Numbered from the stretch's first letter, positions 18,521 to 27,324 are shown. The stretch is 47,180 nt of DNA from an uncultured Alsobacter sp. (GCF_945952055.1 NZ_CAMFHB010000049.1:1-47180), one strand, 5' to 3'. Notes: generated by a model not told the origin, from the letters alone. Program-made: numbers and translations.

Positions 18521-19246
18521 ATGCCGATGAACCCGACCGACGTCGTCACGCAGGGCCTTGGTGCCGCAGGGGGAGAGATCTCCCTGATGTCGATGTTCTG
18601 GGGCGCGCACTTCGTCGTCAAATTCGTGATGCTCGGCCTCCTGGCAGCCTCCGTCTGGTGCTGGGCCATCATCGTCGACAAGACGCTGCTGTTCGCCCGC
18701 ACCCGCAAGGCCATGGACCGCTTCGAGGAGGTCTTCTGGTCGGGCCAGTCCCTGGAGGAGCTCTACCGCGTGCTCGCCGACCGGCCGACGGCCAACATGG
18801 CGGCGGTGTTCGTGGCGGCCATGCGCGAGTGGAAGCGCTCATTCGAGGGGCCGAGCCGCTCGGTCATGGGCCTGAGCCAGCGCATCGACAAGGTGCTCGA
18901 CGTTTCGATCCAGCGCGAGGTGGAGCGGCTGGAATCCAAGCTGCTGGTGCTGGCCACCATCGGGTCATCGGCGCCGTTCATCGGCCTTTTCGGCACGGTG
19001 TGGGGCATCATGACGTCGTTCCGCTCGATCGCGGCCTCCAAGAACACGTCGCTCGCCGTCGTGGCGCCCGGCATCGCCGAGGCGCTCTTCGCCACCGCCA
19101 TAGGCCTCTTCGCCGCCATTCCGGCGGTCATCGCCTACAACAAGCTGCAGGCCGAGGCGGCCAAGCAGCAGGGCCGCCTGGAAGGGTTCGCCGACGAGTT
19201 CTCCGCGATCCTGTCGCGGCAGATCGACGAACGCATCGCAGCCTGA
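18521..19246 (+). CDS. tolQ: Tol-Pal system proton-channel protein TolQ
   Basis: A 241-residue inner-membrane stator subunit that, with TolR, uses the proton gradient to energise TolA during outer-membrane constriction. Helix one lies at about 25-48 ([20 protein letters not shown]). The large cytoplasmic loop is followed by helix two in [20 protein letters not shown] and helix three near [20 protein letters not shown]. Start choice is between ATG 18521 and ATG 18527; AAAGGA is better spaced for the second. tolR follows at 22 bases. Confidence 0.97.
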   Translation: MPMNPTDVVTQGLGAAGGEISLMSMFWGAHFVVKFVMLGLLAASVWCWAIIVDKTLLFARTRKAMDRFEEVFWSGQSLEELYRVLADRPTANMAAVFVAAMREWKRSFEGPSRSVMGLSQRIDKVLDVSIQREVERLESKLLVLATIGSSAPFIGLFGTVWGIMTSFRSIAASKNTSLAVVAPGIAEALFATAIGLFAAIPAVIAYNKLQAEAAKQQGRLEGFADEFSAILSRQIDERIAA

Positions 19247-19268
19247 CCCCGACGAGGAGCCGATCCCC

Positions 19269-19718
19269 GTGGCCATGAGCACAGCCGCCGCAGGCACACA
19301 AGGGCGCCGCCGTCGAGGCGGGCGCCGCCACCGCCCGATGTCCGAGATCAACATGACGCCGTTCATCGACGTCATGCTGGTGCTCCTCATCATCTTCATG
19401 GTGGCCGCGCCGCTTCTCACGGTGGGCGTGCCCCTTGACCTGCCGCAGACCACCGCAGCGGCGCTCAACGTCGACAAGCAGCCGCTCAAGGTGTCCGTGG
19501 CCAAGGACGGCAAGATCTATCTCATGGAGACGCCCATCAAGCTGGACGAGATCGTGCCGAAGCTGCAGGCCGTCGCCAAGACGGGTCAGGAAGAGCGCAT
19601 CTACGTCTTCGGCGACGACACGATCGCCTATGGCCGGGTGGCCGAGGTCATGGCCACCATCACGGCCGCCGGTTACAAGCGCGTCGCGCTCGTGACGGCG
19701 CCGGCCCAGAAGAAGTGA
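19269..19718 (+). CDS. tolR: Tol-Pal system protein TolR
   Basis: A 149-residue bitopic stator subunit with a short basic N-terminus (RRRGGRRHR). The functional motif [20 protein letters not shown] carries the essential membrane Asp of the ExbD/TolR family. The periplasmic domain follows after [10 protein letters not shown]. The start is GTG at 19269 or the ATG two codons later, both behind GAGGAG. The next gene, tolA, starts 22 bases downstream. Confidence 0.97.
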   Translation: MAMSTAAAGTQGRRRRGGRRHRPMSEINMTPFIDVMLVLLIIFMVAAPLLTVGVPLDLPQTTAAALNVDKQPLKVSVAKDGKIYLMETPIKLDEIVPKLQAVAKTGQEERIYVFGDDTIAYGRVAEVMATITAAGYKRVALVTAPAQKK

Positions 19719-19740
19719 CCAGGGCGGCAGGACCGGAACG

Positions 19741-20982
19741 GTGATCAGCCTTCCCCGCGTCAGGATCGATTGGACGGAACCGGGCATCGTCGTGTCCGGC
19801 GCGGCCCACGTCGCCCTGCTGCTCGCCGCGGTCATCTCGTTCTCCGACACGAAGCCCTTCGACGACGCCCAGGAGGCGGTCGCGGTCGAGGTGCTGTCCC
19901 CCAGCCAGTTCTCGCAGATCACCAAGGGTGAGCAGACGGCGAAGGAGGTCAGGCCCGAGCCCAAGCCGCGCGCCGACAAGGTCGCCGACGCCCAGGAGAC
20001 CAAGCCCGAGGCGGTGGAGCTGAAGCGCGACGTGCCGGCGCCCCCGCCGCGTCCGCAGGAGACGCCGCCCGAGCCCAAGCCCGTCGCGCTGCCGACGCCG
20101 CCGCAGCGGCCCAAGGACGTTCAGGACGACCAGAAGGCGAAGGCTGAGGCGGACGCACGCGCCAAGGCGGAGGCCGACAAGGCGGCAGCCGCCGCCGCGG
20201 CATCGGCGGCCAAGGCCGAGGCCGCGGCAAAGGCCAAGGCTGAAGCCGACGCCCAGGCCAAGGCGGAAGCGGCGCGCGAGGAGGCCGAGGCCCTGGAGAA
20301 GGCGCGTGCCGCCAAGGCGCAGGCCGAAGCGAAGGCGCGGGCCGAAGCCGCGGCGAAGGCCAAGGCGGACGCCGAAGCCAAGGCTCGGGCCGAAGCCGAG
20401 GCCGAGCAGAAGCGCAAGGAGGCGGAACTCGCCCGCCAGAAGGCCGCCGAGGCGCAGAAGCTGGCGGCCTTGGCCGAACAGACCAAGGAGCCGCCCAAGC
20501 CGGCCGCTCCCAAGCCCGTGCAGCCCAAGCCCGACTCCAAGTTCGACGTCGCCAACATCGAAAAGCTCCTGACCTCGAAGGAGGCGCCGCAGCAGGCGCC
20601 CTCGACGGCCAAGGAGGTGAACCGCACCGCGTCGCTGGGTGCCCCGCGCGCCACCGGCGTGAAGCTCTCGCCGTCGCAGCGCGACGGCCTGTCGGCCCTC
20701 ATCCAGGAGCAGATCGCACGGTGCTGGAGCCCGCCGGCGGGGCTGTCGAATGGCGACATGGCCAAGCCGCGCATCCGTATCCAGATGAACGCGGACGGAA
20801 CGCTCGGTGCCGAGCCCGCGCTCATCAACTCCTCCAACGATCCGAGCTTCCGCCCGCTCGCCGAAAGCGCCATGCGTGCCGTGAAACGTTGCGCGCCGTT
20901 CCGCATTCCTCCCCAGTACGCCGCTGCCTTCGAGGATTGGCGGGACTGGACGCTGATTTTCGACCCGAAGGAGATGCTCTGA
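19741..20982 (+). CDS. tolA: Tol-Pal system protein TolA
   Basis: A 413-residue TolA, the trans-envelope rod linking TolQR to Pal and TolB. It begins with GTG, has one membrane anchor at about 17-37, then a Pro/Lys/Glu stretch, and a long Ala/Lys/Glu/Arg domain (about 130-250) of repeated KAEAEAKA-like units that should form an extended helix. The C-terminal domain (about 310-413) contains LSALIQEQIARCWSPP and RAVKRCAPFRIPPQYA with two Cys likely in a disulfide. The repetitive middle is biased in composition and produces long false open frames on the other strand. Confidence 0.96.
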   Translation: MISLPRVRIDWTEPGIVVSGAAHVALLLAAVISFSDTKPFDDAQEAVAVEVLSPSQFSQITKGEQTAKEVRPEPKPRADKVADAQETKPEAVELKRDVPAPPPRPQETPPEPKPVALPTPPQRPKDVQDDQKAKAEADARAKAEADKAAAAAAASAAKAEAAAKAKAEADAQAKAEAAREEAEALEKARAAKAQAEAKARAEAAAKAKADAEAKARAEAEAEQKRKEAELARQKAAEAQKLAALAEQTKEPPKPAAPKPVQPKPDSKFDVANIEKLLTSKEAPQQAPSTAKEVNRTASLGAPRATGVKLSPSQRDGLSALIQEQIARCWSPPAGLSNGDMAKPRIRIQMNADGTLGAEPALINSSNDPSFRPLAESAMRAVKRCAPFRIPPQYAAAFEDWRDWTLIFDPKEML

Positions 20983-21058
20983 CATGGAAATGTCGAACCT
21001 CTCCCCCACATGGGCACCTACGCCCGTTTTCCCGAATTGACCGACCACGGCAGGACCG

Positions 21059-22381
21059 ATGTTGCGCAAGCCCTCCCTGATCCGTCCCGACCGCCGCCTC
21101 GTTCTCGCCGGGCTCGCGGCCCTGGCCGTTCCCGCGCCGGCGCGCGCCGAACTCGTGATCACCATCGACCGCGGCAACTTCCAGCCGCTGCCGATCGCGA
21201 TCACCGACTTCGGCGGATCCGACCCCAACCTCGGCACGCAGATCTCGGGCGTGATCACCAACAACCTGCGGCGCAGCGGCGTGTTCACGCCCATCGACAA
21301 GAAGGCCTTCGTCGAGAAGGTGTCGAGCCCCGACGTGGCCCCCAATTTCGAGAGCTGGAAGGTGATCAACGCCCAGGCGCTGGTGACCGGCCGCATCACG
21401 AAGGACCCGTCCGGGCGCCTCAAGGCCGAGTTCCGCCTGTGGGACGTGCTGGCGGGCCAGCAGCTGACCGGCCAGCAGTATTTCACGGACCCCAACAACT
21501 GGCGGCGCGTCGCCCACATCATCTCCGACGCGATCTACTCGCGGCTGACCGGCGACAAGGGGTTCTTCGACAGCCGTGTCGTCTTCGTCGACGAGACCGG
21601 CCCCAAGGACAACCGCAAGAAGCGGCTCGCCCTGATGGACCAGGACGGCGCCAATGTCCGCTACCTGACCCGCGGCGACGATCTCGTCGTCACGCCGCGC
21701 TTCTCGCCCAACAGCCAGGAAGTGACCTACATGTCCTTCGGGGCGGGCGACCCCAAGGTCTACCTGCTCAACATCGAGACCGGGCAGCGCGAGGTCGTCG
21801 GCAACTTCCCGGGCATGACCTTCTCGCCGCGCTTTTCACCGGACGGCCAGAAGATCGTGATGAGCCTGTCGCAGGGCGCCTCGTCCAACATCTTCGTCAT
21901 GGACCTGCGCTCGCGCACGACGACGCGCCTCACCGACACCAACGCGATCGACACGTCGCCGTCCTATTCGCCCGACGCCGGCCAGATCGTGTTCGAATCC
22001 GACCGGGGCGGCCAGCAGCAGATCTACCTGATGAGCGCGGGCGGTGGCGCCGCCAAGCGCATCTCCTTCGGCGAAGGCCGCTACTCGACCCCGGTCTGGT
22101 CGCCGCGCGGCGACTACATCGCCTTCACCAAGCAGAAGGGCGGCACCTTCGCCATCGGCATCATGAAGCCGGACGGCTCGGGTGAACGCATCCTGACCGA
22201 AGGCTTCCACAACGAAGGGCCCACCTGGGCCCCCAACGGCCGCTACCTGATGTTCTTCCGGGACGCGGGTGGCAGCTCGGGCGCGCGCATCTTCATGGTG
22301 GACACCACCGGGCGCGTCGAGCAGCCCGTGCCGTCGCCCTCGTTCGCCTCGGACCCCGCCTGGTCGCCGCTGCTGAACTGA
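21059..22381 (+). CDS. tolB: Tol-Pal system beta-propeller protein TolB
   Basis: A 440-residue periplasmic TolB, which binds Pal. After the signal peptide the N-terminal domain reads [20 protein letters not shown], and the six-bladed propeller follows from about 170, with blade motifs such as [46 protein letters not shown] and [12 protein letters not shown]. The leader contains twin arginine in [16 protein letters not shown], so Tat export is possible. Pal is not next door but 24 kb downstream. A short CAGGCT/AGCCTG hairpin with a weak T tract at 22422-22450 may end the transcript. Confidence 0.97.
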   Translation: MLRKPSLIRPDRRLVLAGLAALAVPAPARAELVITIDRGNFQPLPIAITDFGGSDPNLGTQISGVITNNLRRSGVFTPIDKKAFVEKVSSPDVAPNFESWKVINAQALVTGRITKDPSGRLKAEFRLWDVLAGQQLTGQQYFTDPNNWRRVAHIISDAIYSRLTGDKGFFDSRVVFVDETGPKDNRKKRLALMDQDGANVRYLTRGDDLVVTPRFSPNSQEVTYMSFGAGDPKVYLLNIETGQREVVGNFPGMTFSPRFSPDGQKIVMSLSQGASSNIFVMDLRSRTTTRLTDTNAIDTSPSYSPDAGQIVFESDRGGQQQIYLMSAGGGAAKRISFGEGRYSTPVWSPRGDYIAFTKQKGGTFAIGIMKPDGSGERILTEGFHNEGPTWAPNGRYLMFFRDAGGSSGARIFMVDTTGRVEQPVPSPSFASDPAWSPLLN

Positions 22382-22450
22382 GCGGCCGGCGGGTCCTGCG
22401 TCCTCCGACGCGCCCGCCCCGCAGGCTGCTCAGAGCCTGTGAACCTTTTG

Positions 22451-22600
22451 GCGGTCCAGTGAGCACCTCCCTCTCCGCGTCATGGCCGGGCTTGGCCCGG
22501 CCACCCACGACTTTCGCGCGGTCCCGGCAAAGTCGTGGATGCCCGGGCCAAGCCCGGGCAGGACGGCGGAGAGATGGCTGCGCGCTGGAAAAGTCAGATG
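22451..22600. repeat. Intergenic palindromic repeat, copy 1
   Basis: This fills the 307-base gap after tolB. Arms around GCCGGGCTTGGCCCGG..CCCACGACTTT and AAAGTCGTGGATGCCCGGGC fold back on each other across the centre CGCGCGGTCCCGGC. The same core and flanks recur at 26466-26610 on the same strand. Rhizobial genomes carry many intergenic elements of this style. No ORF is present. Confidence 0.85.
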
Positions 22601-22688
22601 CAACGCCGCACCGGGAATTGACTCTCACCCTCCGAGCAGCCGCCGCAGGCGGCGTGTCGAAGGACGCAGGACCGTTCCGTGCCTCGCC

Positions 22689-23564
22689 TCAGGCCCGGGC
22701 GCCGATGCGCTGGAGGCCGGCGCGGGCGGCGGCGTTGCCCTGGTCGATCGTGAGCGCGCGCTGGTAGTTCTCCTGCGCCTTGGCCCGGTCGCCCTTGCGC
22801 TCCCAGGCGAGGCCGAGGCCGGCCCAGCCGTCCGCGCTGCGGTTGTCGACGTTGAGGCCCGCGTTGAAGTCCTCGATCGCCTGGTCCAGCTTGCCGGTCA
22901 CGACCAGGCTCTGTCCGCGCGCCAGATACGGCGCCGCGGCGAAGGGATCGCGGTCGATGGCGGCGTCGAAGTCGTTGATGGCCTGCGGGTGCTGGCCCTG
23001 GCGCTGATAGATCAGGCCGCGCGCATGGTAGGGCTGCGCCGATTCCGGGCTCAGGCGGATGGCCTGGGACAGGTCGGCGAAGGCCTCGTTGAAGCTGTTC
23101 TGCGCGCGGTAGAGGTTGGCGCGGCCGAGATAGGCCGGCCCGTAGTTCGGATCCGCCTGGACCGCGCGGTTGAAATCGACCAGCGCCTGGTCGTTGCGGC
23201 CCGTCTGGCGAAGCGCCAGGGCGCGGTTGGTGTAGGCCGCCGCCAGGCCCGGATTGATCTCGACCGCCTTGGTGAAATCGCCGATCGCGTCGCTGAAGCG
23301 GCCGATGCGGGCGTAGGCGGCGCCACGGGTGTTGTAGGCGTTGGCATCGTTCGGGCTCGCCTTGATCACCTCGGTGAGCGACGAGATGTTGGTCTGCTGC
23401 GCGCCCGACCGGTCTTCCGTGATCTCGGCCACCCCGGCGCCGGCTCCGCCGCGCGACACGGTCTCGCATCCCGCCAGGAGCGTCGCCGCCACCACCATCA
23501 TCAGGGCGGCCGTGCCGCGGCGCGGGAGGGTCGGAAGGGTCGGCAAGTGGGTCGCCTGTCGCAT
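22689..23564 (-). CDS. TPR-repeat lipoprotein (NlpI-like)
   Basis: A 291-residue lipoprotein. The signal ends in the lipobox LLAGC with Cys33 as the lipidated residue. Six to seven tetratricopeptide units follow, for example AYNTRGAAYARIGRFSDAIG, NRALALRQTGRNDQALVDFN, YLGRANLYRAQNSFNEAFAD and YHARGLIYQRQGQHPQAIND. The final unit ends RALTIDQGNAAARAGLQRIG. NlpI-type proteins act as adaptors for peptidoglycan hydrolases, but sequence alone cannot assign that job here. The ATG at 23564 is chosen over an upstream start whose extra residues would displace the signal peptide. Confidence 0.92.
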   Translation of the reverse strand: MRQATHLPTLPTLPRRGTAALMMVVAATLLAGCETVSRGGAGAGVAEITEDRSGAQQTNISSLTEVIKASPNDANAYNTRGAAYARIGRFSDAIGDFTKAVEINPGLAAAYTNRALALRQTGRNDQALVDFNRAVQADPNYGPAYLGRANLYRAQNSFNEAFADLSQAIRLSPESAQPYHARGLIYQRQGQHPQAINDFDAAIDRDPFAAAPYLARGQSLVVTGKLDQAIEDFNAGLNVDNRSADGWAGLGLAWERKGDRAKAQENYQRALTIDQGNAAARAGLQRIGARA

Positions 23565-23630
23565 CTGAAGTCCACTCCGGGTTCGTGTTCGCCCCGCTGG
23601 TCCGGCCTTTGGCCTCGCCGGAAAATGGGG

Positions 23631-23671
23631 CGAAAAACAGGAAGCGCCCAACGACCGTGAGGTCGGGGCGC
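23631..23671 (-). terminator. Rho-independent terminator after rpsU
   Basis: On the minus strand a GC stem (GCGCCCCGACC pairing with GGTCGTTGGGCGC, two bulged bases, UCAC loop) is followed by TTCCTGTTTTTCG. It lies about 45 bases after the rpsU stop. A second CGCGGCC/GGCCGCG hairpin lies closer to the stop codon. Confidence 0.7.
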
Positions 23672-23716
23672 CGTGTGGCCTTCGCCGTCAGGTCGCGGCC
23701 TTGGCCGCGAACCAGG

Positions 23717-23953
23717 TCAGCGCGCGGCGACCTTCGGCTTCGGGGCCGGCAGCAGGCCTTCGCGCTGGGCGCGCTTGCGGGCGAGCTTGCGAGCACGGCG
23801 AACGGCCTCGGCCTTTTCGCGAGCGCGCTTCTCGGACGGCTTCTCGTAATGACCCCTGAGCTTCATCTCCCGGAAGATGCCTTCACGCTGCATCTTCTTC
23901 TTGAGAGCCTTCAGAGCCTGGTCGACATTGTTGTCACGAACGAGAACCTGCAC
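23717..23953 (-). CDS. rpsU: 30S ribosomal protein S21
   Basis: A 78-residue S21, a basic small-subunit protein that helps initiation near the anti-Shine-Dalgarno region. [20 protein letters not shown] is the family start, followed by [20 protein letters not shown] and a long Lys/Arg/Ala tail typical of alphaproteobacterial S21. It is monocistronic, with a terminator downstream and 144 bases of non-coding sequence separating it from purK. Confidence 0.98.
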   Translation of the reverse strand: MQVLVRDNNVDQALKALKKKMQREGIFREMKLRGHYEKPSEKRAREKAEAVRRARKLARKRAQREGLLPAPKPKVAAR

Positions 23954-24097
23954 GCGTCGTTTCCCGGTTGCCTGTGTTCATGGGGACGTCCAACTCGCGC
24001 AGGTGCGAGCGGACAGAGCGAGGTCTGCTAGCAGAAACTCCGGGGCATGTCCACGACGAAGCTGCGGATTCTCCCGCAAACACCGAAGTTTCCCGTC

Positions 24098-25171
24098 CTA
24101 GCCGGGAAAAACGCGCGTGGCATGCCCCATCTTCCGACCCGGCCGGGCTTCGGCCTTGCCGTAGAGGTGCAGATGGAGGCCGGGCTCCGCCACCAGGCGT
24201 TCCCACCCGTCGGCCTCGTCTCCGATGATGTTGGACATCTCGATCCGCCCGAGGCGCCGGGCCGATCCGAGGGGCCATCCGGCCACCGCGCGGACGTGCT
24301 GCTCGAACTGTGACGTCTCGGCACCCTCGATCGTCCAGTGTCCCGAATTGTGAACCCGCGGCGCGATCTCGTTGATGAGCACGCGCTCGCCGTCCGGCCC
24401 GGCGAGCACGAACATCTCCACCGCCAGGACGCCCACATAGTCGAGCGCCGTCGCGATGCGGGCGGCGTGCTCGATGGCCGCGTGCGCGGCCGTTCCACCC
24501 AGCGTCGCCGGCAGGCGCGTCGCCGCCAGGATGTGGTGGCGGTGCTCGTTCTCGCAGACGTCGTAGGCCACCACGTCGCCGCTGGCCCCGCGCGCCGCGA
24601 TCACCGAGACCTCGCGCAGGAAGGGCACGAAGGCCTCCAGGATCGACGGCTGCCGCCCCACCGCCTCCCAGGCCTGGGACAGGTCGGTCTCGGGCCGGAT
24701 GAGGGTCTGGCCCTTTCCGTCGTAGCCGAAGCGGCGGGTCTTCAGGACGCAGGGGCGGCCGAGCGCCGCCACGGCGGCCTCGAGCGTCGCGAGGTCGTCC
24801 ACCGCCGCGAAGCCCGGCGTGGGCAGACCGATCGCGTTGATGAAGGTCTTCTCCTGGATCCGGTCCTGCGTCACCGCGAGGGCGCGCGGCCCCGGCAGGA
24901 CGGGAACGCGGGCGGCCAGGAAGGCGGCCGTCTCGGCCGGCACGTTCTCGAACTCGTAGGTGACCACGGACACGGCGGCGGCGAAGGCGGCGAGGGCGGC
25001 CTCGTCGTCGTAGGCGGCCACCGTGTGCGCGCCGGCCACCTCGAAGGCGGGGTTGTCGCCGGCGGGCGCGAAGACGTGGACCTTCAGCCCGAGCGGCGCG
25101 GCCGCGAGCGCGAGCATGCGCGCGAGCTGGCCGCCGCCGAGGATGCCGATGGTGGCGCCGGGCTTCAGCAT
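24098..25171 (-). CDS. purK: N5-carboxyaminoimidazole ribonucleotide synthase PurK
   Basis: A 357-residue ATP-grasp enzyme that carboxylates AIR to N5-CAIR in purine synthesis. It opens with IGILGGGQLARMLALAA and continues with VVTYEFENVPAET, the ATP-grasp segment CVLKTRRFGYDGKGQ, and the catalytic region EIAPRVHNSGHWTIEGAETS QFEQHVRA (split here for length). The ATG at 25171 lies 1 base after the purE stop, giving a tightly coupled purE-purK operon. Confidence 0.97.
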   Translation of the reverse strand: MLKPGATIGILGGGQLARMLALAAAPLGLKVHVFAPAGDNPAFEVAGAHTVAAYDDEAALAAFAAAVSVVTYEFENVPAETAAFLAARVPVLPGPRALAVTQDRIQEKTFINAIGLPTPGFAAVDDLATLEAAVAALGRPCVLKTRRFGYDGKGQTLIRPETDLSQAWEAVGRQPSILEAFVPFLREVSVIAARGASGDVVAYDVCENEHRHHILAATRLPATLGGTAAHAAIEHAARIATALDYVGVLAVEMFVLAGPDGERVLINEIAPRVHNSGHWTIEGAETSQFEQHVRAVAGWPLGSARRLGRIEMSNIIGDEADGWERLVAEPGLHLHLYGKAEARPGRKMGHATRVFPG

Positions 25172-25172
25172 G

Positions 25173-25667
25173 TCAGCTCTCGTCGACGGGGCGTTCGGCG
25201 ACGGCCGCGGTCTGCCGGGCCCGATAGGCCTCGAGCCGCTCCGTGAGCGCCGGGTCGCCGAGCGCCAACACGGCGGCCGCCAGCAGCCCCGCGTTGACCG
25301 CCCCGGCGCGGCCGATGGCCAGCGTGCCCACCGGAATGCCGGCCGGCATCTGCACGATCGACAGCAGGCTGTCCTGGCCCGAGAGGGCCTTCGATTCCAC
25401 CGGAACGCCGAAGACCGGCAGGCTGGTGAGGGCCGCGGCCATGCCCGGCAGGTGCGCCGCACCGCCGGCGCCGGCCACGACGACCTTGAAACCCTTGGCG
25501 CGGGCGCCCTTCGCGAACGCGAAGAGCCGGTCCGGCGTCCGGTGCGCAGAGACAATCAGCGTCTCGTGCCCGACGCCGAGTTCGTCGAGCACCGCGGCCG
25601 CGTGGCGCATCGTCGCCCAGTCGGACTGGCTGCCCATGATGATGGCCACAGGCTTTTCGCCCGACAT
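25173..25667 (-). CDS. purE: N5-carboxyaminoimidazole ribonucleotide mutase PurE
   Basis: A 164-residue class I PurE, which converts N5-CAIR to CAIR for the next purine step. The signature is [15 protein letters not shown], followed by [15 protein letters not shown] and [12 protein letters not shown], with the C-terminal [19 protein letters not shown]. It is the first gene of purEK. The start ATG at 25667 is divergent from the diguanylate cyclase gene, whose start lies 122 bases away. Confidence 0.97.
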   Translation of the reverse strand: MSGEKPVAIIMGSQSDWATMRHAAAVLDELGVGHETLIVSAHRTPDRLFAFAKGARAKGFKVVVAGAGGAAHLPGMAAALTSLPVFGVPVESKALSGQDSLLSIVQMPAGIPVGTLAIGRAGAVNAGLLAAAVLALGDPALTERLEAYRARQTAAVAERPVDES

Positions 25668-25789
25668 CCGTGCCTCCGTTTGACCGGTTCGCCGGCCCGC
25701 CGATAAAAAAGAGCGCGGAGTATAGTTTGCGGCCGACGCGGTGCAAGGCGCCTGCGGCGGTCCCGCACAGGACACGGCAAGGACCCGGC

Positions 25790-26410
25790 TTGAGCAGCGC
25801 TGACGCCCTGGGAGCGCCATCGGAAACGGCGGATGCCGGCGATGTCGAGGAACTGCGGGCGGCCCTGGCCGAGGCCAAGGCCCGCATCGTCCAACTCGAG
25901 ACGCTGGCCCATGTCGACGAGCTCACCGGGCTCTTGAACCGGCGAGGGTTCCGCCGCGAGATCGAGCGGGCCGCGTCCTACTCGCAGCGCTACGACGTGG
26001 CCGTGGTGCTGGTGATGATCGACCTCGACGGCTTCAAGGCCATCAACGACACCCACGGCCACCCGGCCGGCGACGCGGCGCTGGTGCACGTGGCCAAGCT
26101 CCTGTCCTCCAGCGTCCGCGCGTCCGACATCGTGGCCCGTCTCGGCGGGGACGAGTTCGCACTGCTGCTGTGGCACGCGGACATGGCGGCCGCCGCGGGC
26201 GCCATGATCAAGCTGCAGGCCAAGCTCGGCGCCTCTCCCCTGATGTTCGACGGTGCGCAGATCGGGGTGCGGGCCAGCGTCGGCCTGTCCGCCCTGACCG
26301 CCACCCGCCCGATCGAGGAGGCCATCGCCGAGGCCGACCGTCATCTCTATGCGGCCAAGCAGTACCGTCACGCGGGGGGCCAGGAGCCCGGCCAGCCGGG
26401 CGGCCGTTGA
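25790..26410 (+). CDS. GGDEF-domain diguanylate cyclase
   Basis: The chosen TTG start at 25790, behind AAGGA with 6-base spacing, gives 206 residues. Residues 15-40 form a short coiled coil, and the rest is one GGDEF domain: [29 protein letters not shown] (metal-binding Asp), and [10 protein letters not shown] at 118-127. The inhibitory I-site RASD lies exactly five residues before GGDEF. Both active and allosteric sites look intact, so it should make cyclic di-GMP and be product-inhibited. No membrane or sensor domain is present, so the input probably acts through the coiled coil or a partner. The final codons overlap a short GC palindrome repeated downstream. Confidence 0.93.
   Translation: MSSADALGAPSETADAGDVEELRAALAEAKARIVQLETLAHVDELTGLLNRRGFRREIERAASYSQRYDVAVVLVMIDLDGFKAINDTHGHPAGDAALVHVAKLLSSSVRASDIVARLGGDEFALLLWHADMAAAAGAMIKLQAKLGASPLMFDGAQIGVRASVGLSALTATRPIEEAIAEADRHLYAAKQYRHAGGQEPGQPGGR
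26387..26410 (+). repeat. Short GC palindrome, copy A (inside the GGDEF 3' end)
   Basis: The sequence CCCGGCCAGCCGGGCGGCCG plus TTGA encodes the last residues and stop of the diguanylate cyclase. It is closely related to copies B and C downstream. Confidence 0.6.
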
Positions 26411-26421
26411 TTTCAGGGATT

Positions 26422-26444
26422 GCCGGCCCGCCGGGCGGTCGTTG
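26422..26444 (+). repeat. Short GC palindrome, copy B
   Basis: GCCGGCCCGCCGGGCGGTCG plus TTG matches copy C except for a few bases. It lies just left of the large palindromic repeat copy 2. Confidence 0.6.
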
Positions 26445-26465
26445 CGTGAGAGCGCGTGAAGCTCT

Positions 26466-26610
26466 GCCAGTCCAGCTTGCTTCCCCCTCTCCGCGTCCTG
26501 GCCGGGCTCGGCCTGGCCATCCACGACTTCAGGATGGCCCCGGCAAAGTCGTGGATGCCCGGGCCGAGCCCGGGCAGGACGGCGGAGGGGTGGTCGCGCA
26601 GTCGAAAGGC
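26466..26610. repeat. Intergenic palindromic repeat, copy 2
   Basis: This shares the core with copy 1 at 22451-22600, for example CGGCAAAGTCGTGGATGCCC and GGGCAGGACGGCGGA, as well as the flanks CCCTCTCCGCGT and GCGCG..GAAA. Paired arms around CCACGACTT / AAGTCGTGG would form a long hairpin. It fills most of the 265-base gap between two convergent genes. Confidence 0.85.
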
Positions 26611-26642
26611 GGTCTTTGCTGCGGCGGAGGGCGATTCACGAA

Positions 26643-26668
26643 CGCCCGGCCCGCCGGGCGATCGTTGA
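26643..26668 (+). repeat. Short GC palindrome, copy C
   Basis: CGCCCGGCCCGCCGGGCGAT plus CGTTGA lies right of repeat copy 2, so copies B and C bracket it as imperfect direct repeats about 220 bases apart. Within each copy the GCCCGGC/GCCGGGC halves can pair. Confidence 0.6.
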
Positions 26669-26675
26669 TCGGCCG

Positions 26676-26894
26676 TCAGGCGATGATGTCCGGCGTCACC
26701 TGGTCGGCCAGCGCGATGATCTTGTCCTTGAGATAGAGCTTGCGCTTCTTCAGCCGCTGGATCTGCAACTGGTCGGCGGCCGCCATGCCCTCCAGCGCGT
26801 CGATCGCGGCGTCCAGGTCCCGATGTTCCTGGCGCAGGCGCGCCAGTTCGGCCGCCAACTGGGCATCCTGAACGTCAATCGCGTCGTTCGACAT
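26676..26894 (-). CDS. YdcH/DUF465 family protein, paralogue 1
   Basis: A 72-residue small helical protein of the DUF465 (YdcH) family. The pattern LAAELARLRQEHRDLDAAID followed by LQIQRLKKRKLYLKDKIIAL is the usual helix pair with a basic LKKRKL centre. The biochemical role of the family is not established; members are abundant cytosolic coiled-coil proteins. It is divergent from a second DUF465 gene 202 bases away. Confidence 0.92.
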   Translation of the reverse strand: MSNDAIDVQDAQLAAELARLRQEHRDLDAAIDALEGMAAADQLQIQRLKKRKLYLKDKIIALADQVTPDIIA

Positions 26895-27096
26895 GGCTTA
26901 GGCTTGGCTCTCGCAGGCGGCCCGCATTCCGCCCGAACGCACTATGGCTGGGCCGCAAGGGTGCGGCAAGCCGCCTCGTCGGATCGCATGCCGTGCCCCT
27001 TGGTCACCCAAATTTTGCCGTCTCTTTGGTTTGCCATTCCGTTGCGCCAGACGGTGTGTCACACTCATGTCGCGAAAGACCAATGGAGGTTTCGCA

Positions 27097-27285
27097 ATGG
27101 CCTTGCAGTCCCATTTGGTGGAACTCGAGCGTCGGCATCAGGCTCTCGAGAAGGAAATCGAGCAGGAGATGCATCATCCTTCCACCGACGATTTGCGACT
27201 AGCCGAACTCAAGCGACGCAAGCTCCAACTAAAAGACGAAATAGAGCGCCTGCGACAAGCTACAGTTAAACCAACGTTGCATTAA
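27097..27285 (+). CDS. YdcH/DUF465 family protein, paralogue 2
   Basis: From the ATG at 27097, with GGAGG nine bases upstream, the product is a 62-residue DUF465 protein: LVELERRHQALEKEIEQEMH then LRLAELKRRKLQLKDEIERL. It is a paralogue of the divergent protein at 26676-26894, sharing the RLKKRKL / LKRRKLQLKD signature. Its 3' part has notably more A/T at third codon positions than neighbours. A strong terminator follows within 40 bases, so it is monocistronic. Function is unknown. Confidence 0.92.
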   Translation: MALQSHLVELERRHQALEKEIEQEMHHPSTDDLRLAELKRRKLQLKDEIERLRQATVKPTLH

Positions 27286-27324
27286 ACTCGCGATTGTTAC
27301 GGGGACAGCGTAACCAGAATCATC

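Noticed and set aside
24083-24110. Terminator at the purK stop codon
   Set aside because: TTTCCCG/CGGGAAA can pair, but it spans the stop codon and has no T tract downstream on the minus strand.
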